15,043 nucleotides of DNA from positions 1 through 15,043 of the forward strand of contig JAXDLH010000292.1 in NCBI GenBank assembly GCA_034666705.1. The letters are read 5' to 3'. The notes beneath the pieces are model-generated. The model was given only the letters and a program-made list of their open reading frames with translations. It did not search any database and had not been told where the DNA came from. This DNA is from JAXDLH01 sp034666705. GTDB lineage: Bacteria > Chloroflexota > UBA6077 > SHYK01. Below, in pieces: positions 1-6,563 of this stretch; positions within the stretch are counted from its first letter, which is position 1; every line of letters starts with the position of its first letter. Position numbers and translations under genes: made by a program.

Positions 1-1061
1 TCGAGGATGAGGCTCGTAGGCGGCGTTCCCGACAGCTCGAGCGCCTCGAGAATTTGATCCGGGAATTGATCGCTCGATAGATTGCGCGCCGAGAGATTCA
101 CGGCGATGCTCACCGTTGCGCCGTCACGCCGCCAACCCTCGCGCGTTTCGAGGGCGGTGCCTAAGGTCCAATGCGTGAGCGGCCCAATGATGCCGGTTTC
201 CTCGGCGAGGGGGATGAAGCGATCCGGGGCGAGGAGCCCGCGGGTGGGGTGGCGCCAGCGAATCAGCGCTTCGACACTCGTCGTGCGGCCGGTTCGACAA
301 TCGATGACCGGCTGGTAATGCAAAACGAGGTCACCACGGTCGACGCCGCGGCGGAGGTCGCCGGCCAGGGCGAGCTGATCGGCGCCGCGGATATCGATGG
401 CAGGATCGTAAACGACGATACGCTCGCCTGATGACTTGGCGGCGTCCATCGCCACACTCGCGAGCCGGAGCAGCGTGTCGGCAGAATTCGCATGAAGTGG
501 ATAGAGTGCGATCCCAATCGATGCGTCGACGTCGACGTCGATCGACTCGATACTGAGTGGCTCGCGCAGGTGGCGCACAGCGGATTCCGCCGCCCGAGTT
601 GCGCCCTGGATGTCTGCGGCCGGCACGAGTGCGACGAACTCATCACCGCAAAGCCTGCCGATTGTCGCGGTGTCGCCTATCGCGGCGAGGAGACGCGCAG
701 CCACCTCGCGGAGCACAGTATCACCGTGGTGCCGACCGAGCGTGTCGTTGATGTGCTTGAAGCGGTCGAGTCCGAGCACCAGGACCGCGACTGGCACGAC
801 AGCGCCATCAGTCGCAATCTCCTCCTCGAGGCGCCCCTGGACGAACGTCCCATTTGGCAGGTCCGTCAAGGTGTCGTGGAGAGCCGAACGGCGCAGAGCG
901 GCGAGCTGCGCTCGCGACTCGATGTAGAGCTGGCTCAGCTCCCGCGCGTAGGTGAGCGCCTGCTGCACCTGAACGGCATCATCGGAAACAGAGCTAAGCA
1001 ACACGTCACGAGCGACGGGTTTTGACTCCGGCGGCGGCCCGATGAGTGATGCGGTCGCCAT
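1..1061 (-). CDS. GGDEF-EAL domain protein, probable c-di-GMP phosphodiesterase (partial, C-terminus beyond window)
   Basis: Cytoplasmic cyclic-di-GMP signalling protein; 353 residues are visible from ATG at 1061, and the rest of the EAL domain lies beyond base 1. I see an N-terminal helical linker (about residues 30-58, with YARELSQLY), a GGDEF domain (about 60-220) and an EAL domain (from about 228). The GGDEF domain is degenerate: the signature reads CGDEF (138-142), the DxD metal site reads GLD (98-100), and there is no RxxD inhibitory site before the signature. The base-binding IND...GD residues are kept. The EAL domain looks intact where visible: VEALIRW at 263-269, and Asn322 in AVNLS. 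From family knowledge, such composites usually hydrolyse c-di-GMP, with the GGDEF part inactive or regulatory; this is inference here. There is no transmembrane segment. It lies 253 bases downstream of the response regulator gene on the same strand. Upstream Shine-Dalgarno is weak (AGGG), so the start is less certain than the family. Confidence 0.93.
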   Translation of the reverse strand, partial: MATASLIGPPPESKPVARDVLLSSVSDDAVQVQQALTYARELSQLYIESRAQLAALRRSALHDTLTDLPNGTFVQGRLEEEIATDGAVVPVAVLVLGLDRFKHINDTLGRHHGDTVLREVAARLLAAIGDTATIGRLCGDEFVALVPAADIQGATRAAESAVRHLREPLSIESIDVDVDASIGIALYPLHANSADTLLRLASVAMDAAKSSGERIVVYDPAIDIRGADQLALAGDLRRGVDRGDLVLHYQPVIDCRTGRTTSVEALIRWRHPTRGLLAPDRFIPLAEETGIIGPLTHWTLGTALETREGWRRDGATVSIAVNLSARNLSSDQFPDQILEALELSGTPPTSLIL

Positions 1062-1314
1062 GTTCAGCGTGACCCTGGGGTGCGATCGCGTGCCGGGGAC
1101 GCGGGTGCGAGTCGAGCGGCGTGCGCCATGGGGCAATATCTCCCGCGGAGGACTCGTCTTCTAGCCCGGCTGAGAGTATGCAGGCAGCCCCGAAGGACCG
1201 GCGTCTGCCAGGCAGCCAGTCGCGCATCCACCATGCGACCTATTCTCCGTGCCGCGATTGCTGCAGCCATCATTCCCGCACCCATCCCTCAGGCAGCGTG
1301 CCGTTGCATCGTTT

Positions 1315-2004
1315 TCAGACCAATGGCCCAGAGAGCAGTCCAAGCTCCACGGCGCGCACCGCAGCCTGGGTGCGATCGGAAACGCCCAGCTTGGCAATGA
1401 TGTGCTCGACGTGAATTTTGACCGTGCCCACGCTGACGAAGAGCGCGGCGGCGATCTCCTTATTGGTCATGCCCTGGGCCAGCAGCCTGAGCACTTCTCG
1501 CTCCCGTTGGGTCAACCGCTCCGGCATGCCTGAAAGAGGCCGCGCAGTCTCCCGGGCGAGGCGCTGAAGTAGCTGCGTCGCAAGCTCCGAGTTCAGGAGC
1601 GCTTCACCGCGGAGCACGCGCCGTACCGCCGTAATCAGCTCTTGCTGCGTCGCATCCTTCAACACGTATCCGGCGGCACCCGCCTTGATCGCTTCGAAGA
1701 GATAGTCGGGATTGGCATGCATGGTCACGATGATCACGCTTGCGCTCGGGCAGATGTCTTTAATGGCGCGTGTGGCGGCGAGGCCATCCACCTCCGGCAT
1801 GCGCATATCCATCAAGACAAGCTGCGGCTGTGTGCGAGCGCATAGCTCGACCGCCTCGCGACCATTTGACGCCTCGCCGACGATCTCGAGGTTGCGCTCG
1901 TGCTCGAGCATGCTTCGCAGGCCAGCCCGTGCCAGCTCGTGGTCATCCGCGATGATCACGCGGGCATGCTGGCTCGTTCGCGGGGGTTGGAGCTCAGTTC
2001 GCAT
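1315..2004 (-). CDS. NarL/FixJ-family response regulator (REC + LuxR-type HTH)
   Basis: A 229-residue two-component transcription regulator. The receiver domain (about 14-135) has the acidic pair Asp20/Asp21, phosphoacceptor Asp66 in LVLMDMRMP, Thr94 and Lys116 in YVLKD, so all key residues are present. After a short linker comes a LuxR-type helix-turn-helix (about 162-224) with LTQREREVLRLLAQG and the TNKEIA...VGTVKIHV recognition region. The ATG overlaps the end of the kinase gene by 11 bases (ATGCGAACTGA) and has a strong Shine-Dalgarno (GGGAGAGG) inside the kinase coding sequence, so the two are translationally coupled. The upstream histidine kinase is the obvious phosphodonor. Target genes cannot be read from the window; the inverted repeats at 3822-3872 or the downstream GGDEF-EAL gene are possible targets by position only. 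Confidence 0.96.
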   Translation of the reverse strand: MRTELQPPRTSQHARVIIADDHELARAGLRSMLEHERNLEIVGEASNGREAVELCARTQPQLVLMDMRMPEVDGLAATRAIKDICPSASVIIVTMHANPDYLFEAIKAGAAGYVLKDATQQELITAVRRVLRGEALLNSELATQLLQRLARETARPLSGMPERLTQREREVLRLLAQGMTNKEIAAALFVSVGTVKIHVEHIIAKLGVSDRTQAAVRAVELGLLSGPLV

Positions 2005-3754
2005 GGCCTCTCCCTTCCCGGGCTCGGGTGGCAGCGGATCGGTGCGATGCCGGCTGGCTCGCGTTGCTCACCAGCGGAACGGTGCTGGCCGGTTGCGGCT
2101 CATGGCCCGGGACGAATGAGATGGGTACGTTCGCGATGATGCGGGTGCCTTTCCCGAGCTCGCTCGCAATTGCGATGTCGCCCCCCAGCGAGGAGATCCG
2201 TTCCCGCATGCCGGCGAGCCCAACATTGTCTCCAGGGCCTGCGCGCTGTGGCGTCTGATCGGAGTGGAAGCCTCGTCCCCAGTCACGAACCTCTAGCTGA
2301 AGAGCCTCATGCTCTCGGGCGAGTCGGATGTACACCGGAGTTTCCCCGGCGTGCTTGCGCACATTGGAAAGCGCCTCTTGCGTCACCCGAAAGAGTGCGG
2401 TTTCAGTGGCGGAAGGGACCCGCTCCCCACCGAGTGCCTCCTCGAAGCGAATCTCCCAGCCACTTGCCTGGAGCGCTTCAACCTCCAGCCGAATGGCGGT
2501 GGCCAGGCCGAAATCGTCCAACGCGGTGGGTCGCAGGTCCGCGATGACCCGGCGCGCCTCGCGCACTGTGAGCTGGGCCAGCTCCACCGAGCGATTGAGC
2601 GCCGTGCGCGCTTTCGGCGAACGGGGATGGTACTGGCTCGCGAACCCTTGCAGATGTTGATGCGCGCTCGCAGCGATCTGCGCGAGCCCGTCATGCACAT
2701 CGTACGCGACGCGCCGCCGTTCCTCCTCCTGTGCGACGAAGAGGCGGCCGACCAGATCGTGGAGCTGCTCGTGGAGTTGGGCGCTTTCAATAGAGGCGGC
2801 CATTAGCGCTGCAAGAAGCTCCAGGGCATCGACGTCATGCGCATCCAGCTTCCTGACTTCGACCAGGCTATTGAGGGCGAGCGCGCCGATGGTCCCGCCG
2901 CCGGGAGTGAGCAGCGGGAGGCAGATCGCGGAGGCAATCTCCTTTGTGTAGTCTCTCCACTCGATGCCGAGCTCCACACCACGGCCCACTACGACAATTG
3001 GCCTGCGCTCACGGAGCGCGCGACCCGCGATACTGCGGTCGAGCGCGTCGATCCGGGTCCCTGGTTTGGCCGCCCAGGGTCCGGCCGCAGCGCGTACCAC
3101 AAGGGGACCTGCTGGGCCCTCCAGCAGGAGGACGCTGCCACTCTCGTGCTGGCTGAACGCGATCGCCTGTTCCATCCCGTTCAGGAGCACAGCGTCCAGC
3201 TCGCGCGCGGAGACGAGGTCCCGCCCAATCTCGAGCAGATGCCGGAAGCGCGCTGCCTGACGGCGCGCCGACTCGTACAGCGTGCCCAATTCGCGGGCAT
3301 ACGAGAGGGTCTGCACGAAATCAAGCGAGATGTCCTCCGGACCCGCAGGCATCGCCGTCTGGTCCGATGCTGGAGGCGAAGGGGCTGCAGTACTGCCCTC
3401 TGGCTGCAGAATTTGCCCGATGAGGCGAAGCAATTGTGAGGGGATCAACGGCTTCTGCAGGTACCCATCGAGCTCGATCCCGTTGCGACGCAGCTTCGCA
3501 CCTGCCCGTTCGCCAATCATCACGATCGGCAGGTCGCGCGTGAGTGGGCTCGCGCGCAGCGCCCGACAGACAGTGAACCCCTCCACGATCGGCAAATGCG
3601 CCTGGAGTATGAGGAGGTCGGGACGCAGTTGATGAGCAAGCGCGATCGCTTCACCGCCGTTGATCGCTTCCGAAAGCGCAAACTGGGTTCCCAGGGTGGC
3701 ACGTATGAGTGCGCGGAGCGACGCATCGTCACCCGCCAATAAGATGCGCTTCAC
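1994..3754 (-). CDS. Sensor histidine kinase: pseudo-receiver, GAF, HisKA_3, HATPase_c
   Basis: A soluble sensor kinase of the NarX/DegS type (HPK7); no membrane segment is visible. I prefer GTG at 3754 (586 residues, MKRILLAGDD): AGAGGTGG lies 5 bases upstream of it and overlaps the alternative GTG at 3763, which has no good ribosome site. Domains: receiver (about 1-118), Pro/Ala-rich linker, helical linker with YARELGTLY (about 152-160), GAF sensor (about 170-325), HisKA_3 dimerisation helix with phospho-His354 (VAYDVHDGL), then HATPase_c with N box (ALSNVRKHA, Asn464), DWGRGF, GLAGMRERI and GKGT. The receiver keeps the acidic pair and Lys101, but the phosphoacceptor position carries Gln51 (LLILQAHLP), so it cannot be phosphorylated in the normal way. 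The kinase core itself looks complete. It overlaps the response regulator gene by 11 bases, so the pair forms one two-component system. The GAF ligand is unknown. Confidence 0.94.
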   Translation of the reverse strand: MKRILLAGDDASLRALIRATLGTQFALSEAINGGEAIALAHQLRPDLLILQAHLPIVEGFTVCRALRASPLTRDLPIVMIGERAGAKLRRNGIELDGYLQKPLIPSQLLRLIGQILQPEGSTAAPSPPASDQTAMPAGPEDISLDFVQTLSYARELGTLYESARRQAARFRHLLEIGRDLVSARELDAVLLNGMEQAIAFSQHESGSVLLLEGPAGPLVVRAAAGPWAAKPGTRIDALDRSIAGRALRERRPIVVVGRGVELGIEWRDYTKEIASAICLPLLTPGGGTIGALALNSLVEVRKLDAHDVDALELLAALMAASIESAQLHEQLHDLVGRLFVAQEEERRRVAYDVHDGLAQIAASAHQHLQGFASQYHPRSPKARTALNRSVELAQLTVREARRVIADLRPTALDDFGLATAIRLEVEALQASGWEIRFEEALGGERVPSATETALFRVTQEALSNVRKHAGETPVYIRLAREHEALQLEVRDWGRGFHSDQTPQRAGPGDNVGLAGMRERISSLGGDIAIASELGKGTRIIANVPISFVPGHEPQPASTVPLVSNASQPASHRSAATRAREGRGHAN

Positions 3755-3821
3755 AATAACCACCTCTAAGGGGAGGAGCTAACAGCCGAGATCCTTCCAC
3801 CTCGCCGAGTCGTGCTTCCTC

Positions 3822-3839
3822 GCGTGTCTCTTGACACGC
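3822..3839. repeat. Perfect inverted repeat, 7-bp arms, 4-base spacer
   Basis: GCGTGTC at 3822-3828 and its exact complement GACACGC at 3833-3839, separated by TCTT. There is no T tract on either side to make it an intrinsic terminator. It is either an operator or a hairpin in the kinase leader. Confidence 0.6.
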
Positions 3840-3851
3840 ACCGTCATAGTA

Positions 3852-3872
3852 CTGCGCGAACGAATCGCGCAG
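3852..3872. repeat. Perfect inverted repeat, 8-bp arms, 5-base spacer
   Basis: CTGCGCGA at 3852-3859 and TCGCGCAG at 3865-3872 with ACGAA between. It lies 12 bases from the 3822-3839 repeat and just upstream of the apt -10 candidate, a fitting position for an operator. No protein can be assigned to it. Confidence 0.6.
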
Positions 3873-3900
3873 GTACGTGATCCGGCCGGTGCGGCGGCGC

Positions 3901-3906
3901 TAGAAT
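3901..3906 (+). promoter_or_regulatory. Candidate -10 element of the apt promoter
   Basis: TAGAAT matches the sigma-70 -10 consensus at 5 of 6 bases and would start transcription near 3913, giving a leader of about 28 bases to the apt ATG. The -35 position (3878-3883, TGATCC) is a poor match, so an activator or alternative sigma factor is possible. Confidence 0.4.
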
Positions 3907-3940
3907 AGCCGCGCCACAAGCACGCCCAGGAGCGAGCCGA

Positions 3941-4456
3941 ATGATCGATCTTGCCGCGAAGATCCGTGACGTGCCGGACTTCCCGATCAAGGGCATCCTC
4001 TTTCGCGACATTACCACGCTTCTTCAAGATGGTGAGGCGTTTCGCGTAGCGATCGACGAGATGGCGGCGCGCGTTGCGGATCTCGACGTGGACGTGGTCG
4101 TGGGGATGGAGTCGCGTGGGTTCATTTTCGCGGCTCCGTTGGCGTACAAGCTGGGAATTGGATTCGTGCCGGTTCGAAAGCTCGGCAGATTGCCGGGTGA
4201 TACGATTCGGGTTGAATATGATCTGGAGTACGGCTCCAACACGCTCGAGATGCATCGCGATGCGATCCATCCTGGCCAACGGGTGCTGATCGTGGACGAC
4301 CTGTTGGCCACCGGCGGCACGGTCAACGCGACTGTCAAATTGGTAGAGCAGATCGGCGGCGTCGTGGCCGGCACAGCATTCCTCATCGAGTTGACCGAGC
4401 TTGGCGGTCGCTCACAGATGGAGGACGGCAAGGTAATCAGCGTCATCAGTTATTAG
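3941..4456 (+). CDS. apt: Adenine phosphoribosyltransferase
   Basis: Cytoplasmic purine-salvage enzyme: adenine + PRPP to AMP + pyrophosphate. At 171 residues it has the usual family length. The N-terminus (IRDVPDFPIKGILFRDIT) and the VVGMESRGFIF segment are typical of Apt, and the PRPP-binding loop RVLIVDDLLATGGT is at 114-127 with the Asp119-Asp120 pair. AGGAG lies 8 bases before the ATG, which supports this start. The context makes biochemical sense: MtnP, encoded downstream, releases adenine from methylthioadenosine, and Apt returns it to AMP. It is divergent from the sensor kinase gene. The gap to mtnA holds a promoter and a hairpin, so apt may be transcribed separately from the genes that follow. 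Confidence 0.97.
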   Translation: MIDLAAKIRDVPDFPIKGILFRDITTLLQDGEAFRVAIDEMAARVADLDVDVVVGMESRGFIFAAPLAYKLGIGFVPVRKLGRLPGDTIRVEYDLEYGSNTLEMHRDAIHPGQRVLIVDDLLATGGTVNATVKLVEQIGGVVAGTAFLIELTELGGRSQMEDGKVISVISY

Positions 4457-4468
4457 CGCGCCCATGCC

Positions 4469-4496
4469 TTGGCCTGGGTCCCCGCTTTGCTATACT
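4469..4496 (+). promoter_or_regulatory. Candidate sigma-70 promoter upstream of mtnA
   Basis: TTGGCC (4469-4474), a 16-base spacer and TATACT (4491-4496) make a reasonable sigma-70-type promoter that would start transcription near 4503. It begins 12 bases after the apt stop. Transcripts from it would meet the hairpin at 4509-4532 almost at once. Confidence 0.5.
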
Positions 4497-4508
4497 CGGC
4501 CCGTCGCG

Positions 4509-4532
4509 CCCTCTCGTCCAGAGAGGGTTTTT
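4509..4532 (+). terminator. Hairpin plus T tract before mtnA (intrinsic terminator or attenuator)
   Basis: A perfect 7-bp stem (CCCTCTC at 4509-4515, GAGAGGG at 4521-4527) with loop GTCCA is followed directly by five T residues (4528-4532). This has the form of a rho-independent terminator and could end apt transcription. The 3' arm is also a Shine-Dalgarno-like AGAGAGGG just before ATG 4534, so the hairpin could hide a ribosome site. Confidence 0.65.
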
Positions 4533-4547
4533 CATGCCGGGGTTCCG

Positions 4548-5600
4548 TTGCGCACGATTGAACGGGATGGCTCTGCCATCCGCCTCATCGATCAGACCCG
4601 TCTCCCGCTCGAGGTCGTCACCGTCACCTGCGCGACCGCCGCGCAGCTTTGCGCGGCGATCTGTTCGATGCAGATCCGCGGGGCCCCGGCGCTCGGTGTG
4701 GCGGCGGTATATGCGATGGCCCTGGGCGCGGCACAAGCACCCGACGACCCGGCCACGTTTGCGGGGTACATGGACCAGGTGGCGGCTGCGATTCGCGCGA
4801 CCCGCCCGACCGCAGTCAACCTCTTCTGGGGTGTCGAGCAAGCTCAGCGTACGATGGTTTCCCTCGCAGCGAGCGATGTGGATGCTGTGCGCGAGGCGTT
4901 GTGGACGACTGCGGAGCGGCTGGCCGAGGCAGATGTCGAGATCAACCAGCGAATGGGTGAACATGGCGCCACGCTGCTGCCTGACGGGATCCGAATTCTG
5001 ACGCACTGCAACGCTGGCGCGCTGGCTACTGTCGGATGGGGCACTGCGCTCGGCGTGATCCGCTCTGCGCACCGCAGTGGCAAGCGGCTGCATGTATTCG
5101 TGGACGAGACCCGACCTTTCCTCCAGGGCTCACGCCTGACGGCGTGGGAGCTGGCGGAGGAAGGGATCCCGTACACCATCATCACCGACAACATGGCTGG
5201 TCACCTCATGGCGAGGGGCGAGATCGATGCCTGCATCGTCGGCGCCGACCGCATTGCGGCATCCGGCGACGTAGCGAACAAGATCGGTACCTACACAGTT
5301 GCCGTGCTCGCCAGCGCTCACGATTTGCCATTCTACGTGGCGGCGCCGACCTCCACGATCGATCTCAACATCGAGACTGGCGCCGAGATCCCGATTGAGG
5401 AGCGCGACCCGGCGGAGGTGCTTGCTTTCGGCGGCGTGAGGGTCGCACCGCAGGGCGCAGCCGCGCGGCACCCGGCATTTGACGTCACGCCTGCGCGCCT
5501 CGTGTCGGCGATCGTGACCGAGACTGGTGTCCTGCGCGCGCCATATGAAGCTGCGCTCGCCGCCGCGGTGCGCGCGGCGCGTGATGGCACGGTTGATTAG
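4548..5600 (+). CDS. mtnA: S-methyl-5-thioribose-1-phosphate isomerase
   Basis: Cytoplasmic methionine-salvage enzyme that converts 5-methylthioribose-1-phosphate to 5-methylthioribulose-1-phosphate. Homology begins at LRTIERDG, which starts with TTG at 4548 and gives 350 residues, the usual MtnA length. Key regions: MQIRGAPALGV (41-51), catalytic Cys154 in LTHCNAGALAT, FVDETRP (184-190), NMAGHLM (215-221), and catalytic Asp233 in VGADRIAASGD. The eIF2B-alpha-like relatives lack the Cys-Asp pair, so the MtnA call is firm. The start is odd: TTG 4548 has only a weak GGGG upstream, whereas the good AGAGAGGG site sits 6 bases before ATG 4534, which is out of frame by one base. An ATG exists in frame at 4464, but using it would place the promoter and hairpin inside the gene. 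mtnP follows 86 bases downstream and supplies its substrate. Confidence 0.95.
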   Translation: MRTIERDGSAIRLIDQTRLPLEVVTVTCATAAQLCAAICSMQIRGAPALGVAAVYAMALGAAQAPDDPATFAGYMDQVAAAIRATRPTAVNLFWGVEQAQRTMVSLAASDVDAVREALWTTAERLAEADVEINQRMGEHGATLLPDGIRILTHCNAGALATVGWGTALGVIRSAHRSGKRLHVFVDETRPFLQGSRLTAWELAEEGIPYTIITDNMAGHLMARGEIDACIVGADRIAASGDVANKIGTYTVAVLASAHDLPFYVAAPTSTIDLNIETGAEIPIEERDPAEVLAFGGVRVAPQGAAARHPAFDVTPARLVSAIVTETGVLRAPYEAALAAAVRAARDGTVD

Positions 5601-5686
5601 GTCCACCAGGTTCACGGCTACGCTGCCTGGGGCGGCGCGCCAGTTCGAATCGCGGCTGATTCACATTTCGACGATCGGAGGTGCTG

Positions 5687-6499
5687 ATGCACGAGCGTGA
5701 GGCCGTGGCGGACATCGGCGTCTTCGGCGGGTCGGGGTTCTACAGCTTGCTCGAGAACCCGGTCGAGCGCAGCGTAAACACGCCCTATGGCCCCGCCAGC
5801 GACAGCATCTCCGTTGGAGCGATCGGGGGCCGGCGCGTGGCATTCATGCCGCGGCACGGTACGGGTCACCGTCATCCGGCGCACGCCGTGAACTATCGCG
5901 CCAATGTGTGGGCAATGTGGAGCCTCGGCGTCAGCCGGATCATCGCTCCCAGCGCGGTGGGCAGCCTCCAGCCGGACATTCATCCCGGCGATTTCGTGCT
6001 CTGCGATCAGTTCGTCGATCGTACGTCGGCGCGCAAAGATACGTTCTACGATGGGCCCGTCACCGTCCACATCAGCTCCGCGGATCCGTACTGCGAGCAA
6101 CTGCGCCCGCTCGCCGCCGGAGCTGCGCGTGGGATCGGAGTCCGCGTCCACGAGCAGGGTACGGTCGTGGTGATCCAGGGGCCGCGATTCAGCACGCGAG
6201 CCGAGAGCCGCTGGTTCACGAGCATGGGCTGGCACGTGATCAATATGACCCAATATCCCGAGGTCGTACTCGCCCGTGAGCTCGAGATGTGCTACCTGAA
6301 TATCTCGCTCATTACCGACTACGACGTCGGGCTTGAGGGCGTAGCCGACATCAAGCCGGTGACTGTGGACGACGTGATTCGCGTCTTCAACGAGAACAAC
6401 GAGCGGGTCAAAGAGTTGATCTATCGTTTGATTCCGACAATTCCCGCGGAACGCACGTGTGCCTGCGGCTCGACGCTGGCCGGCGCGATCATCGGTTAG
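5687..6499 (+). CDS. mtnP: S-methyl-5'-thioadenosine phosphorylase
   Basis: Splits methylthioadenosine with phosphate into adenine and 5-methylthioribose-1-phosphate, feeding Apt and MtnA. The start is ATG 5687 (270 residues) because GGAGG at 5677-5681 lies 5 bases upstream; GTG 5681 lies within that site. Family features: GVFGGSGFY (11-19), PRHGTGHRHPAHAVNYRAN (55-73, phosphate and subunit contacts), SAVGSLQPDIHPGDFV (89-104), INMTQYPEVVLARE (185-198), and ITDYDVG (209-215) with Asp211 and Asp213. The two Asp residues and NMT distinguish 6-aminopurine-specific MTAP from guanine/hypoxanthine-specific PNP, which has Asn at the first Asp. The CACGSTL near the C-terminus (258-264) is also common in MTAP. 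The leader from mtnA is 86 bases and I see no promoter in it, so cotranscription with mtnA is likely. Confidence 0.95.
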   Translation: MHEREAVADIGVFGGSGFYSLLENPVERSVNTPYGPASDSISVGAIGGRRVAFMPRHGTGHRHPAHAVNYRANVWAMWSLGVSRIIAPSAVGSLQPDIHPGDFVLCDQFVDRTSARKDTFYDGPVTVHISSADPYCEQLRPLAAGAARGIGVRVHEQGTVVVIQGPRFSTRAESRWFTSMGWHVINMTQYPEVVLARELEMCYLNISLITDYDVGLEGVADIKPVTVDDVIRVFNENNERVKELIYRLIPTIPAERTCACGSTLAGAIIG

Positions 6500-6563
6500 A
6501 CCCACCCGCCATCGGGCGGATAGCCTGGCCATGCCGCGGCCCAAAAGCATGAGGAGTTGTGCG

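Larger units (their letters stand above)
3764..3940. promoter_or_regulatory. Divergent intergenic control region between kinase and apt
   Basis: The 177 bases separate the leftward signalling genes from rightward apt. They contain two perfect inverted repeats (3822-3839 and 3852-3872, entered separately). A TAGAAT -10-like hexamer at 3901-3906 faces apt; its -35 is poor. A TACTAT hexamer on the minus strand (3851-3846) could serve the kinase, but I see no good -35 for it. TTGACA at 3831-3836 on the plus strand has no properly spaced -10. Regulation from here is an inference. Confidence 0.5.

Noticed and set aside
492..1025. Plus-strand open frame opposite the GGDEF-EAL gene
   Set aside because: The minus strand carries continuous GGDEF and EAL motifs across this region.
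1205..1215. CTGCCAGGCAG palindrome between the response regulator and GGDEF-EAL genes
   Set aside because: It is only 11 bases with a single-base centre; it could be an operator half but is too short to support alone. The remainder of 1062-1314 shows nothing else I can name.
4464..4547. Upstream in-frame ATG as the mtnA start
   Set aside because: It would add 28 residues of non-homologous sequence and place the promoter and hairpin inside the coding region.
5643..5651. GTTCGAATC, resembling a tRNA T-loop
   Set aside because: The flanks do not form a T stem, and no acceptor, D or anticodon arms are found around it.
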